64,000 nt of DNA, taken from Rhodoglobus sp. (GTDB lineage: Bacteria; Actinomycetota; Actinomycetes; Actinomycetales; Microbacteriaceae). The notes beneath the pieces were generated by a model. That model was not told the origin of the DNA, did no database searches, and saw only the letters and a list, made by a program, of their open reading frames with translations. Location: assembly GCA_025463515.1 (NCBI GenBank), contig JAODAQ010000039.1, forward strand, positions 1 through 64,000. The letters are read 5' to 3'. The position numbers were made by a program, and so were the translations under genes. Positions 50,748 to 58,212 of the stretch are shown here, one piece after another (within the stretch, counting starts at the first letter, position 1; each line of letters opens with the position of its first letter).

Positions 50748-50785
50748 GATAACGTACGTTGTACGCCATAACGTACAGCGTAAAT
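50748..50785. promoter_or_regulatory. Repeated ACGTAC sites
   Basis: The stretch contains the palindrome AACGTACGTT and two direct copies of ATAACGTAC starting 20 bp apart (two helical turns), upstream of the membrane-protein pair. It looks like a binding site for an unlinked dimeric regulator. It also argues that the coding region starts downstream at the TTG. Confidence 0.55.
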
Positions 50786-50799
50786 CATCCTTCTGTCTA

Positions 50800-50815
50800 T
50801 CGAACATAGATTCGA
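50800..50815. promoter_or_regulatory. Near-consensus LexA/SOS box
   Basis: TCGAACATAGATTCGA matches the actinobacterial SOS box TCGAAC-N4-GTTCGA with one mismatch. TAGCAT (50823-50828) is a leaderless-type -10 six bases before the AlkB-like ATG, and TCGAAC lies 17 bases upstream of it, in the -35 position, so LexA bound here would block transcription. Confidence 0.75.
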
Positions 50816-50834
50816 ATGTTGTTAGCATCGGAAC

Positions 50835-51467
50835 ATGAGCATCGCCTTCCAGACCTCACTCCTCGACGACATCTTCTCCGAGCCCGAGCTACGGCCCCTG
50901 GGTCTCATGGTCGAGCGCATCCCGCTCGAGAACGGCGCGTGGATCGACCTGCGCCCGGGCTGGCTCTCCAATTCAGACGCGCTCTTCGAGCGCCTGGCGG
51001 TCGATGTTCCCTGGAAGGCCGACAAGCGCGAGATGTACGACAAGATCGTGGCCGTGCCACGGCTCGTCTCGTGGTTCGGCGCCGGCGAGACCTTCCCCGA
51101 CCCGGTTCTCGTCGACGCGAAGGAGGCGCTGAACAACCACTACGGGCGTCCTCCCGGACAGGTGTTCGAGACTGCGGGCCTGTGCTTCTACCGCACCGGC
51201 GACGACAGCGTCGCGTGGCACGGCGACCGGGTGGGGCGCACGATCGAGCGCGACACCATGGTCGCGATCCTGTCAGTGGGCGCCGAGCGGTCCCTGTCGG
51301 TGCGGCCCAAGGGCGGCGGCCAGACGCTCAAGTTCGCGGTCGGCCACGGCGACCTGATCGTCATGGGCGGCTCGTGCCAGCGCACCTACGAGCACGCGAT
51401 CCTCAAGACCAAGCACGCCGTCGGCCCGCGCATCAGCGTGCAGTTCAGGCCGGTGTGGCCGCGCTAG
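50835..51467 (+). CDS. AlkB-like 2-oxoglutarate/Fe(II) dioxygenase
   Basis: A 210-residue dioxygenase that in AlkB proteins removes alkyl groups from DNA/RNA bases by oxidation. It has the Fe ligands HGD in SVAWHGDRV near residue 131 and the distal His in TYEHAIL, with the RxxxxxR 2-oxoglutarate signature in PRISVQFR. The N-terminal nucleotide-lid region is present (GLCFYRTGDDS). The ATG is leaderless and follows a near-consensus SOS box, in keeping with damage induction. The 3' end overlaps the convergent TetR gene by 23 bp. Confidence 0.9.
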   Translation: MSIAFQTSLLDDIFSEPELRPLGLMVERIPLENGAWIDLRPGWLSNSDALFERLAVDVPWKADKREMYDKIVAVPRLVSWFGAGETFPDPVLVDAKEALNNHYGRPPGQVFETAGLCFYRTGDDSVAWHGDRVGRTIERDTMVAILSVGAERSLSVRPKGGGQTLKFAVGHGDLIVMGGSCQRTYEHAILKTKHAVGPRISVQFRPVWPR

Positions 51468-52011
51468 CGGCCCTCTCCACCAGTTCCGCCGCCACGAGCT
51501 CGAACGGCTCCATGCTCTGCTCGGCCCGGCTCAGCACGACGCCGCCCTCGCTTGCGGCGACGAGGGTCGCGGCGAAGCGGGCAGCGGCCTGGGGCTGCAG
51601 TCCGCCCGTCTCGAACAGGGCGGCGAGACGCACGCGCCAGGAGCGGAACACGTCGGCGGCGGCGGCCAGCAGGTCGGGGGAGTCCGTCGCTACCGTGACC
51701 GCGAGCACGGCGCATCCGGCCCGCAGTTCTGAGCGCACGAGGACGCTGCGCCACAGCCCGAGGAAGGCCTCGGTCACCTGCACCGGCGTTCGCCCGGCCC
51801 AGTCGTCGACGGCCTGGAGCGCTCGCGAGCCGGCGAGGTCGATCGCCGCGGCGATCAGCTGGTCCTTGCCCTCCGGGAAGTGGTGGTACACCGACCCGCG
51901 CGGGGCGCCAGTGAGCTCGAGCACCTCGGAGAACGACGTGCCCTGCAGCCCCTGCATCGCGAGCAGGCGCGCGGCGCCCTCGACCATCCGGGTCTTCGTC
52001 TCGCTCGCCAC
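51445..52011 (-). CDS. TetR-family regulator
   Basis: A 188-residue TetR protein with the helix-turn-helix AARLLAMQGLQGTSFSEVLELTGAPRGSVYHHFPEGKDQLIAAAI, near residues 13-57; the APRGSVYHHFPEGKDQL form is typical of the AcrR/YxaF-like group. GTG 52011 follows a perfect AAGGAGG with five-base spacing; the track start at 52059 would translate through the operator. Divergent from a tautomerase-like gene, which it likely represses. Confidence 0.9.
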   Translation of the reverse strand: MASETKTRMVEGAARLLAMQGLQGTSFSEVLELTGAPRGSVYHHFPEGKDQLIAAAIDLAGSRALQAVDDWAGRTPVQVTEAFLGLWRSVLVRSELRAGCAVLAVTVATDSPDLLAAAADVFRSWRVRLAALFETGGLQPQAAARFAATLVAASEGGVVLSRAEQSMEPFELVAAELVERAASAATPA

Positions 52012-52026
52012 CGCTTCCTCCTTGAC

Positions 52027-52071
52027 TATGACGCTCGTCATAACTATGGTTCTATGCATCTCATCATAGTT
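52027..52071. promoter_or_regulatory. Two palindromes in the TetR/tautomerase spacer
   Basis: TATGACG CT CGTCATA (52027-52042) has perfect 7-bp arms. A second dyad, AACTATG (52042-52048) and CATAGTT (52065-52071), follows. They lie in the 75-bp divergent spacer and would control both genes. Confidence 0.75.
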
Positions 52072-52086
52072 TCGAAGGAGCCCACC

Positions 52087-52530
52087 ATGCCCATGATCGA
52101 CGTCTACGCGCCCGCCTCACTCTTCCCGGCCGATGCCGACGAGAAGCTCGGCACCGAGCTCACCCACGCGGTGCTTCGCGCTGAGGGCCACTACGAGGAG
52201 GTCATCGCGCCGTTCTTCACCGAGAACACCGCGGCCTTCGTGCACCGCCTGCCGGTCGTCTCGACGGCGGCCGCCTCCAGCGCGACCGCCGTGCGCGTGC
52301 AGATCGTCACGCCGCCCGGGTCGCTCAACCGCGACGGCCAGCGCCAGATCACCAAAGAGGCCACGGAGATCGTGCAGCGCCTCGCGGGCTCCGAGGTCAC
52401 GACCTGGGTGATCCTGACCGAGGCGGCCGAGGGCGGCTGGGGCCTCAGCGGCACGGCGTTCGGCAAGGAGGAGTTCGCGGCGCTCGCGGCACGTGCGGCA
52501 GCAGCTCGAGCTGCGGCGGCCGGAGCCTGA
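52087..52530 (+). CDS. Tautomerase-superfamily-like protein
   Basis: A 147-residue protein starting MPMIDVYAPASLFPADADEKLGTELTHAVLRAEG, which fits the tautomerase fold; removal of Met would expose the catalytic Pro1. The middle VQIVTPPGSLNRDGQRQITKEATEIVQRLAG and VTTWVILTEAAEGGWGLSG fit the second beta-alpha-beta unit. An Ala-rich tail ends the protein. The gene is divergent from the TetR regulator and has GAAGGAG before the ATG. Its substrate is unknown. Confidence 0.75.
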   Translation: MPMIDVYAPASLFPADADEKLGTELTHAVLRAEGHYEEVIAPFFTENTAAFVHRLPVVSTAAASSATAVRVQIVTPPGSLNRDGQRQITKEATEIVQRLAGSEVTTWVILTEAAEGGWGLSGTAFGKEEFAALAARAAAARAAAAGA

Positions 52531-52535
52531 CCCGT

Positions 52536-52592
52536 CGAGAGCGCAGTTGGCGCCCGCGCGCGTGGCGGAATCGAGCACCAACTGCACTCTCG
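52536..52592. repeat. Long-loop intergenic inverted repeat, copy 4 (divergent sequence)
   Basis: Arms 52536-52553 and 52575-52592 pair in 16 of 18 positions around a 21-base loop; arms read CGAGAGCGCAGTTGGCGC and the near complement. Geometry matches copies 1-3 but the core is GCAGTTGG instead of AGGACA, and no G-rich tract follows. It starts six bases after the tautomerase stop, so it may be that gene's terminator. The 312-bp gap 52531-52842 holds this, the site at 52688 and nothing else I can assign. Confidence 0.6.
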
Positions 52593-52687
52593 CGGCCCCC
52601 GCGGTTCGGGGCACCGCGCGCAGGACATTTCGTGGCGGTGCAGCGCGCCCGGCCCGCAACTCTCGCCGAGGTGCCACTTGCTACGTG

Positions 52688-52703
52688 AACCGATCGTTCG
52701 GCC
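52688..52703. promoter_or_regulatory. PaaR-operator-like site 3
   Basis: AACCGATCGTTCGGCC matches the reverse complement of operator 1 (TACCGATCGTTCGGTA) in 13 of 16 positions, including the full 12-base core CCGATCGTTCGG with its spacer. It lies 140 bp upstream of the PHP gene in a region without obvious paa genes. It may be a distal target of the same TetR regulator or a chance match. Confidence 0.4.
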
Positions 52704-52842
52704 GCAACAACTGGCTTCTCGAGGGCGGTTCGTGCGCGGCGGAGCGCTCCTGTTCCGCCAGCCGGATGTCCTGCATTCGGTGAACGCCCCGGAGGGTCGC
52801 CCGGGGGACGCGTGCGGCGGCACCCCGGGCTAGCGTGGGGTC

Positions 52843-53826
52843 ATGGACCCCGTCGCCGCGCTCAACGAGATCGCGTACTGGATGGAGCGCGAGCTCGCGT
52901 CCCCCTTCAAGACGAAGGCGTTCCGGCACGCTGCATCCGTGCTCGCCGCCCTCCCCGCGGCCGAGGTCGCGGAGCGCAGCGCCGCCGGGCGCTGGACGGG
53001 GGTCGCGGGCGTCGGCGGCTCGACAGCGGAGGTCGTCCGCGAGGCTGTTGCCGGGGGCATCCCGAGCCGCCTTGCGGGCCTGCGCGCGAACGCGACGACC
53101 ACGACCAGCCCGCTGCGCAAGCAACTGCGAGGCGACCTGCACGCGCACAGCGACTGGTCGGACGGCACCACCCCGATCGGCGCCATGGCCGACACCGCGA
53201 CGTGGCTCGGCCACGAGTACCTGGTGCTCACCGACCACTCGCCGCACCTCCGGGTCGCGAACGGGCTGAGCCCCGAGCGGCTGCGCGAGCAGCTGGAGGA
53301 GGTCGCCAAGTACGACGTGCTCCTGTCGGGGATCGAGGTCGACATCCTCGACGACGGCTCGCTCGACCAGGTGCCCGAGCTGCTCGACCGCCTCGACGTG
53401 GTCGTCGCGAGCGTGCACTCCAAGCTCAAGATGGAGAAGGACGAGATGACCGCCCGGATGCTCGCCGCCATCCGCGACCCGCACACCGACGTGCTCGGCC
53501 ACTGCACCGGTCGCCTCGTCGAGGGCTCCCGGGGGACTCGGGGGCAGTCGGCGTTCGACGCGCGCGCCGTGTTCGACGCGTGCGCGGAGCACGGCGTCGC
53601 GGTCGAGATCAACTCCCGCCCCGAGCGGCAGGACCCGCCCGACGCGCTCATCGCGATCGCCCTCGACGCCGGCTGCCTGTTCTCCATCGACAGCGACGCC
53701 CACGCACCGGGCCAGCTCGGGCTCATCGACCTGGGCGCGGAGCGGGCCGAGGCGAACGGCGTGCCGGCCGACCGGATCGTGACGACCTGGCCGGTCGGCA
53801 CACTGCTCGACTGGGCGAAGGGCTAG
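52843..53826 (+). CDS. PHP-domain phosphoesterase with PolX-like N terminus
   Basis: A 327-residue protein. Residues 1-90 look like the helical DNA-binding domain of family X DNA polymerases (ALNEIAYWMERELASPFKTKAFRHAASVLAAL and the GVGGSTAEVV hairpin), but no polymerase domain follows. From residue 95 a PHP metallo-phosphoesterase starts (LRGDLHAHSDWSDGTT, LTDHSPH, SGIEVDIL, VVASVHSKL, GHCTGRL, EINSRPER and SIDSDAHAP), with all metal motifs. It probably cleaves a DNA 3' end or nucleotide phosphate. ATG is leaderless behind TAGCGT (six bases). Confidence 0.87.
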   Translation: MDPVAALNEIAYWMERELASPFKTKAFRHAASVLAALPAAEVAERSAAGRWTGVAGVGGSTAEVVREAVAGGIPSRLAGLRANATTTTSPLRKQLRGDLHAHSDWSDGTTPIGAMADTATWLGHEYLVLTDHSPHLRVANGLSPERLREQLEEVAKYDVLLSGIEVDILDDGSLDQVPELLDRLDVVVASVHSKLKMEKDEMTARMLAAIRDPHTDVLGHCTGRLVEGSRGTRGQSAFDARAVFDACAEHGVAVEINSRPERQDPPDALIAIALDAGCLFSIDSDAHAPGQLGLIDLGAERAEANGVPADRIVTTWPVGTLLDWAKG

Positions 53827-53836
53827 CGGTGCCCGT

Positions 53837-54793
53837 CTAAACAGCGGCATCCAGCTCGACGAGGCGGGTCGCCGTCTGCTCGTCGAGCACGAGGTGGGTG
53901 ATGACCCCCGCGCGCAGTGCGGCGAGCAGCGGGACGACCTTACTGTCGCCCGCGACGGCGCACACCCGCCGGGGCACCCTCCGCAGCTCCGCCGGGGTGG
54001 GGCCCGTTGCACGTTCGTTCAGGGTGAGGTCCTCATACGTGCCGTCGGCGCGGAGGAACACCGTGCAGACGTCGCCGACCACGCCCTCTGACTCGAGCAT
54101 CTCGATGTCCTCGGCCTCGAGGTACCCGGCCGAGTACACGTGGCTCGGCACCTCGCCCGCGACCGCGCCGATCGAGAACAGGGCGATGTCCGCTCGGCGC
54201 TGCACATCGAGCACGCGCGCGATGGAGCGCTCGCGCCACATCGCGCGACGGGTCTCCGCATAGTCGAAGAACGCCGGTACCGGGAAGAGGTGCACTGTCG
54301 CGTCGAAGGCGTCCGCGAAGCGAGCGATGAGGCTCCCGACGTACTCGACGCCCGAGGTGCGGTTGTTCGCGGCCCCGTTGAGCTGCACTACCGAGCTGCC
54401 GCGCGTCGGCTTCTTGCTGAGGTGCCGGGCGATCGCGCCGAGCGTCGTTCCCCAGGCGACGCCGAGCACCATGTCGGAGTCGAACCATCCCGAGACCATC
54501 CGCGCCGTCGTCATGGCGACCTGCTCGAGCCGCTCGGCGACGGTCGCGGAGTCCACGACGGGCACGACGTAGACCTCGACGCCGTACTGACCGGCGATGT
54601 ACTGGGCGACTCCGGGGGCTCTGGTCGGGGTCGGGCGCAGCGTGATCTCGACGAGCCCCGTGGCCCGGGCCTGCTTGAGCAGCCGGGAGACACTCGACCT
54701 CGACATGTGCAGTCGGCTCGCGATCGTCTCCATCTTGAGGTCCTGCAGGTAGTACATGGAGGAGGCGGCGAGCAGGGTCTCTTCACGGTCCAT
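53837..54793 (-). CDS. SorC/DeoR-type sugar-binding transcriptional regulator
   Basis: A 318-residue regulator: N-terminal helix-turn-helix LAASSMYYLQDLKMETIASRLHMSRSSVSRLLKQARATGLVEI at residues 8-50 and a C-terminal sugar-phosphate-binding domain (LGVAWGTTLGAIARHL, VVQLNGA, FPVPAFFD, GAVAGDSKV-like end). It is divergent from glpD, so a triose-phosphate or glycerol-3-phosphate effector is plausible. ATG 54793 is chosen because the longer ORF runs through the promoter region. Convergent with the PHP gene (10 bp). Confidence 0.9.
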   Translation of the reverse strand: MDREETLLAASSMYYLQDLKMETIASRLHMSRSSVSRLLKQARATGLVEITLRPTPTRAPGVAQYIAGQYGVEVYVVPVVDSATVAERLEQVAMTTARMVSGWFDSDMVLGVAWGTTLGAIARHLSKKPTRGSSVVQLNGAANNRTSGVEYVGSLIARFADAFDATVHLFPVPAFFDYAETRRAMWRERSIARVLDVQRRADIALFSIGAVAGEVPSHVYSAGYLEAEDIEMLESEGVVGDVCTVFLRADGTYEDLTLNERATGPTPAELRRVPRRVCAVAGDSKVVPLLAALRAGVITHLVLDEQTATRLVELDAAV

Positions 54794-54802
54794 GGACCCA
54801 TT

Positions 54803-54860
54803 CTGCACGTATGTGCAGGTTGCCTGCTCAATTTGCCAAACGATCCATGCGAAGTAATAC
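54803..54860. promoter_or_regulatory. SorC operator and glpD promoter
   Basis: CTGCACGTATGTGCAG (54803-54818) is a palindrome with 6-bp arms, 9 bp upstream of the SorC start. On the + strand TTGCCA (54833-54838), 16 bases and TAATAC (54855-54860) make the glpD promoter. The operator lies upstream of it, suited to activation or to autoregulation. Confidence 0.7.
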
Positions 54861-54869
54861 GCTCTCCAC

Positions 54870-56618
54870 GTGACTGACAGCCGACTGACCCCCGAGACCC
54901 GTGAGCGCGCCCTGGAGCGCCTCGCGGCCAGCACCACTGCGGGTGAAGAACTCGACGTACTCATCATCGGCGGCGGCGTCACGGGCGCCGGCATCGCGCT
55001 GGATGCCGTGAGCCGCGGCCTCTCGACGGCCGTCGTCGAGGCCCAGGACTGGGCCTCCGGCACGTCGAGCCGCTCGAGCAAGCTCGTGCACGGCGGGCTG
55101 CGCTACCTCCAGATGCTGGACTTCAAGCTCGTGCTCGAAGCGCTCAAGGAGCGCGACCTGCTGCTCACCGAGATCGCACCCCACCTGGTGCGGCCCCTGC
55201 CCTTCCTCTACCCCCTGCGCACCCGGGTGTTCGAGCGCGCGTTCGTCGGGGCGGGCATCCTGCTGTACGACCTGCTGGCGAGCATCCGCCGGGGCAAGCG
55301 CGCCCTGCCGTTCCACCGCCACCTCTCGCGGGCCGGTCTCACGAAGGTGTTCCCCGACTTCGCGAAGTCGGCGGCCGTCGGCGCCATCGAGTACTGGGAC
55401 GCCAACGTCGACGACGCCCGGCTCGTGCTCACGGTCATGCGCACCGCTGTCTCGTACGGGGCCCACGCGGCCTCCCGCACCCAGGTCGTCGAGCTCACCA
55501 AGAACGCGGCGGGCGCCGTCGACGGCGCGCTGCTCATGGACCTCGAGTCCGGCAAGACCATCCCGGTGAAGGCGAAGACCGTGATCAGCTCCACGGGCGT
55601 CTGGACCGAGGAGTCGCAGGCCCTGGCCGATGACGAGGGCGGCCTGCGCGTCCTCGCGTCGAAGGGCATCCACATCGTCGTGCCGCGCGACCGCATCGAG
55701 GGCACCCCCGGGCTCATCCTGCAGACGTCGAAGAGCGTGCTGTTCGTGATCCCGTGGTCGCGCTACTGGGTGATCGGCACCACCGACACCCCGTGGAACG
55801 AGGACCTGATGAACCCGGTCGCCACGGCGGCCGACATCGACTACGTGCTCGCCGAGGCCAACAAGGTGCTCGCGCGGCCGATCTCGCGCGACGACATCAT
55901 CGGCACCTGGGCCGGCCTCCGCCCGCTCCTGCAGCCCGGGACCAAGGAGGGCACGCAGTCCGCCAAGGTGTCGCGCGAGCACACCGTGGCCTCGCCGGTT
56001 CCCGGGCTGGTCGCGATCGCGGGCGGCAAGTTCACGACGTACCGCGTGATGGCGAAGGACGCAGTCGACTTCGCCCTCGGCGCCGCTGCCAAGCACAACC
56101 CGAGCGTGACGACGACGATCCCGCTGGAGGGCGCCCACGGCTTCCTCACCGCCGAGCACGAGCTCGCCTCCGTGATCGAGCACCTCGGCTGGGACAGGGC
56201 GATGACCGACCACCTGTTCCACCGCTACGGCGCGAACATCCGCGACATCGCCCAGATTGCCCAGGCCGACCCGACGGCGGCGAAGCCGCTCGAGCACGCG
56301 CCCGCCTACCTCCGCGCCGAGATCATCTACGCGATGACTCACGAGGGCGCCCTCCATCTCGACGACCTCATGATGCGCCGCACGCGCATGGTCTACGAGT
56401 ACCTGAACGAGGCGCAGGATGCCCTCCCCGAGGTCGCCGAGATCGCGAAGTCGACCCTCGGCTGGACGGCGAAGCAGGCAGCCCGCGAGACCGACCTCTA
56501 CCGCAAGCGCGCGGCAGCGGACGCGATGGCCGCGCTCCAGCACGACGACGCGAGCGCCTCGCGCGAGCGCGACAAGGCGGAGGAGGTCGTTCCGATGATC
56601 GACCTCGCCGTTCACTAG
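54870..56618 (+). CDS. glpD: Glycerol-3-phosphate dehydrogenase (aerobic, FAD)
   Basis: A 582-residue membrane-associated flavoenzyme oxidising glycerol-3-phosphate to dihydroxyacetone phosphate and feeding the quinone pool. FAD motif [53 protein letters not shown] is at residues 28-80, with [20 protein letters not shown] near 390 and the C-terminal helical cap. GTG start follows the promoter at 54855 by ten bases with no Shine-Dalgarno. First of the glp genes. Confidence 0.96.
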   Translation: MTDSRLTPETRERALERLAASTTAGEELDVLIIGGGVTGAGIALDAVSRGLSTAVVEAQDWASGTSSRSSKLVHGGLRYLQMLDFKLVLEALKERDLLLTEIAPHLVRPLPFLYPLRTRVFERAFVGAGILLYDLLASIRRGKRALPFHRHLSRAGLTKVFPDFAKSAAVGAIEYWDANVDDARLVLTVMRTAVSYGAHAASRTQVVELTKNAAGAVDGALLMDLESGKTIPVKAKTVISSTGVWTEESQALADDEGGLRVLASKGIHIVVPRDRIEGTPGLILQTSKSVLFVIPWSRYWVIGTTDTPWNEDLMNPVATAADIDYVLAEANKVLARPISRDDIIGTWAGLRPLLQPGTKEGTQSAKVSREHTVASPVPGLVAIAGGKFTTYRVMAKDAVDFALGAAAKHNPSVTTTIPLEGAHGFLTAEHELASVIEHLGWDRAMTDHLFHRYGANIRDIAQIAQADPTAAKPLEHAPAYLRAEIIYAMTHEGALHLDDLMMRRTRMVYEYLNEAQDALPEVAEIAKSTLGWTAKQAARETDLYRKRAAADAMAALQHDDASASRERDKAEEVVPMIDLAVH

Positions 56619-56659
56619 CCGTCCCACCACCCCAGCCTCAACGAAGAGAGCACGAGAGC

Positions 56660-58177
56660 ATGCCCGAGTACGTCCTGGCGATCGACCAGGGGACCACGAG
56701 TTCCCGCGCGATCGTCTTCGACCACGCCGCCCGCGTCGTCGCCTCCGGCCAGCTCGAGCACGAGCAGATCTTCCCGCGGGCGGGCTGGGTCGAGCACGAT
56801 CCCGCCGAGATCTGGAACAACGTGCGGGAAGCCGTCGGCATCGCCCTCACGCGCGCGAACCTCACGGCCGAGGACCTGGCAGCGGTCGGCATCACCAACC
56901 AGCGCGAGACCACCGTCGTGTGGGACAGGCGCACGGGCATCCCTGTCTCGAATGCCATCGTCTGGCAGGACACCCGGACGCAGAAGCTCGTCGACGAGCT
57001 CGGCGGGTCTGTCGGCACCGACCGCTACAAGAGCATCGTCGGCCTGCCGCTGGCCACCTACTTCGCCGGGCCCAAGGTCCGCTGGATCCTGGACAACATC
57101 GACGGCGCCCGTGAGGCAGCCGACCGCGGCGACCTCTACTTCGGCACCATGGACACCTGGCTGCTGTGGAACCTCACCGGCGGCACCGACGGCGGCATCC
57201 ACGTCACGGATGTCACGAACGCCTCCCGCACGATGCTCATGGACCTCGAGACGCTCCAGTGGCGGGACGACATCGCGGCCGAGATGGGCATCCCGCTCTC
57301 CATGCTCCCCGAGATCCGCTCCTCCTCGGAGGTCTACGGCAAGGGCCGCGCGCACGGCATGCTCCCGGGGGTGCCGATCGCGGGCATCCTCGGCGACCAG
57401 CAGGCTGCAACGTTCGGGCAGGCCTGCTTCTCCGAGGGCATGGCGAAGAACACCTACGGCACGGGCAATTTCCTTCTCCTGAACACGGGCAGCAAGCGCG
57501 TCCTCAGCAAGAACGGGCTGCTCACCACCGTCTGCTACAAGATCGGCGACGCGGCCCCGGTGTACGCGCTCGAGGGCTCGATCGCCGTCACCGGGTCGCT
57601 CGTGCAGTGGCTGCGCGACAACCTCGGCATGTTCACCGACGCCCCCGACATCGAGAAGCTCGCCCGCCAGGTCGACGACAACGGCGGCGCCTACTTCGTC
57701 CCCGCCTTCTCGGGGCTGTTCGCCCCCTACTGGCGGCCGGATGCCCGTGGCGCACTCCTCGGACTGACCAGGTACGTCACCAAGAACCACATCGCCAGGG
57801 CCGCGCTCGAGGCGACGGCGTTCCAGACCCGCGAGGTGATGGATGCGATGAACGCCGACGCGGGCGTCGACCTCGCCGAGCTGCGCGTCGACGGCGGCAT
57901 GGTCGCCAACGAGCTGCTCATGCAGTTCCAGGCCGACCAGCTCGGGGTCGACGTCATCCGGCCCAAGGTCACCGAGACCACCGCCCTCGGCGCAGCTTTC
58001 GCCGCGGGCATCGCCGTCGGGTTCTGGAACGGCGAACAGGACGTCATCGACAACTGGTCGGAGGACAAGCGGTGGTCGCCGACCATGGCCCCGCTCGAGC
58101 GCGACCAGCTGTACCGCAACTGGAAGAAAGCGGTGACGAAGACCATGGGGTGGGTGGACGGGGACGTGGAGATCTAA
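56660..58177 (+). CDS. glpK: Glycerol kinase
   Basis: Phosphorylates glycerol to glycerol-3-phosphate, the substrate for GlpD. The 505-residue product has [18 protein letters not shown] at the N terminus, [10 protein letters not shown] near residue 80, [14 protein letters not shown], the regulatory/active-site loop [28 protein letters not shown] and [19 protein letters not shown]. Length is normal. It is 41 bp after glpD. The TAA stop overlaps a possible ATG of the next gene. No glpF follows; a membrane hydrolase stands in its place. Confidence 0.97.
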   Translation: MPEYVLAIDQGTTSSRAIVFDHAARVVASGQLEHEQIFPRAGWVEHDPAEIWNNVREAVGIALTRANLTAEDLAAVGITNQRETTVVWDRRTGIPVSNAIVWQDTRTQKLVDELGGSVGTDRYKSIVGLPLATYFAGPKVRWILDNIDGAREAADRGDLYFGTMDTWLLWNLTGGTDGGIHVTDVTNASRTMLMDLETLQWRDDIAAEMGIPLSMLPEIRSSSEVYGKGRAHGMLPGVPIAGILGDQQAATFGQACFSEGMAKNTYGTGNFLLLNTGSKRVLSKNGLLTTVCYKIGDAAPVYALEGSIAVTGSLVQWLRDNLGMFTDAPDIEKLARQVDDNGGAYFVPAFSGLFAPYWRPDARGALLGLTRYVTKNHIARAALEATAFQTREVMDAMNADAGVDLAELRVDGGMVANELLMQFQADQLGVDVIRPKVTETTALGAAFAAGIAVGFWNGEQDVIDNWSEDKRWSPTMAPLERDQLYRNWKKAVTKTMGWVDGDVEI

Positions 58178-58212
58178 TGACCGACAACAACGCATCAACA
58201 CAAGGGAGTGAA

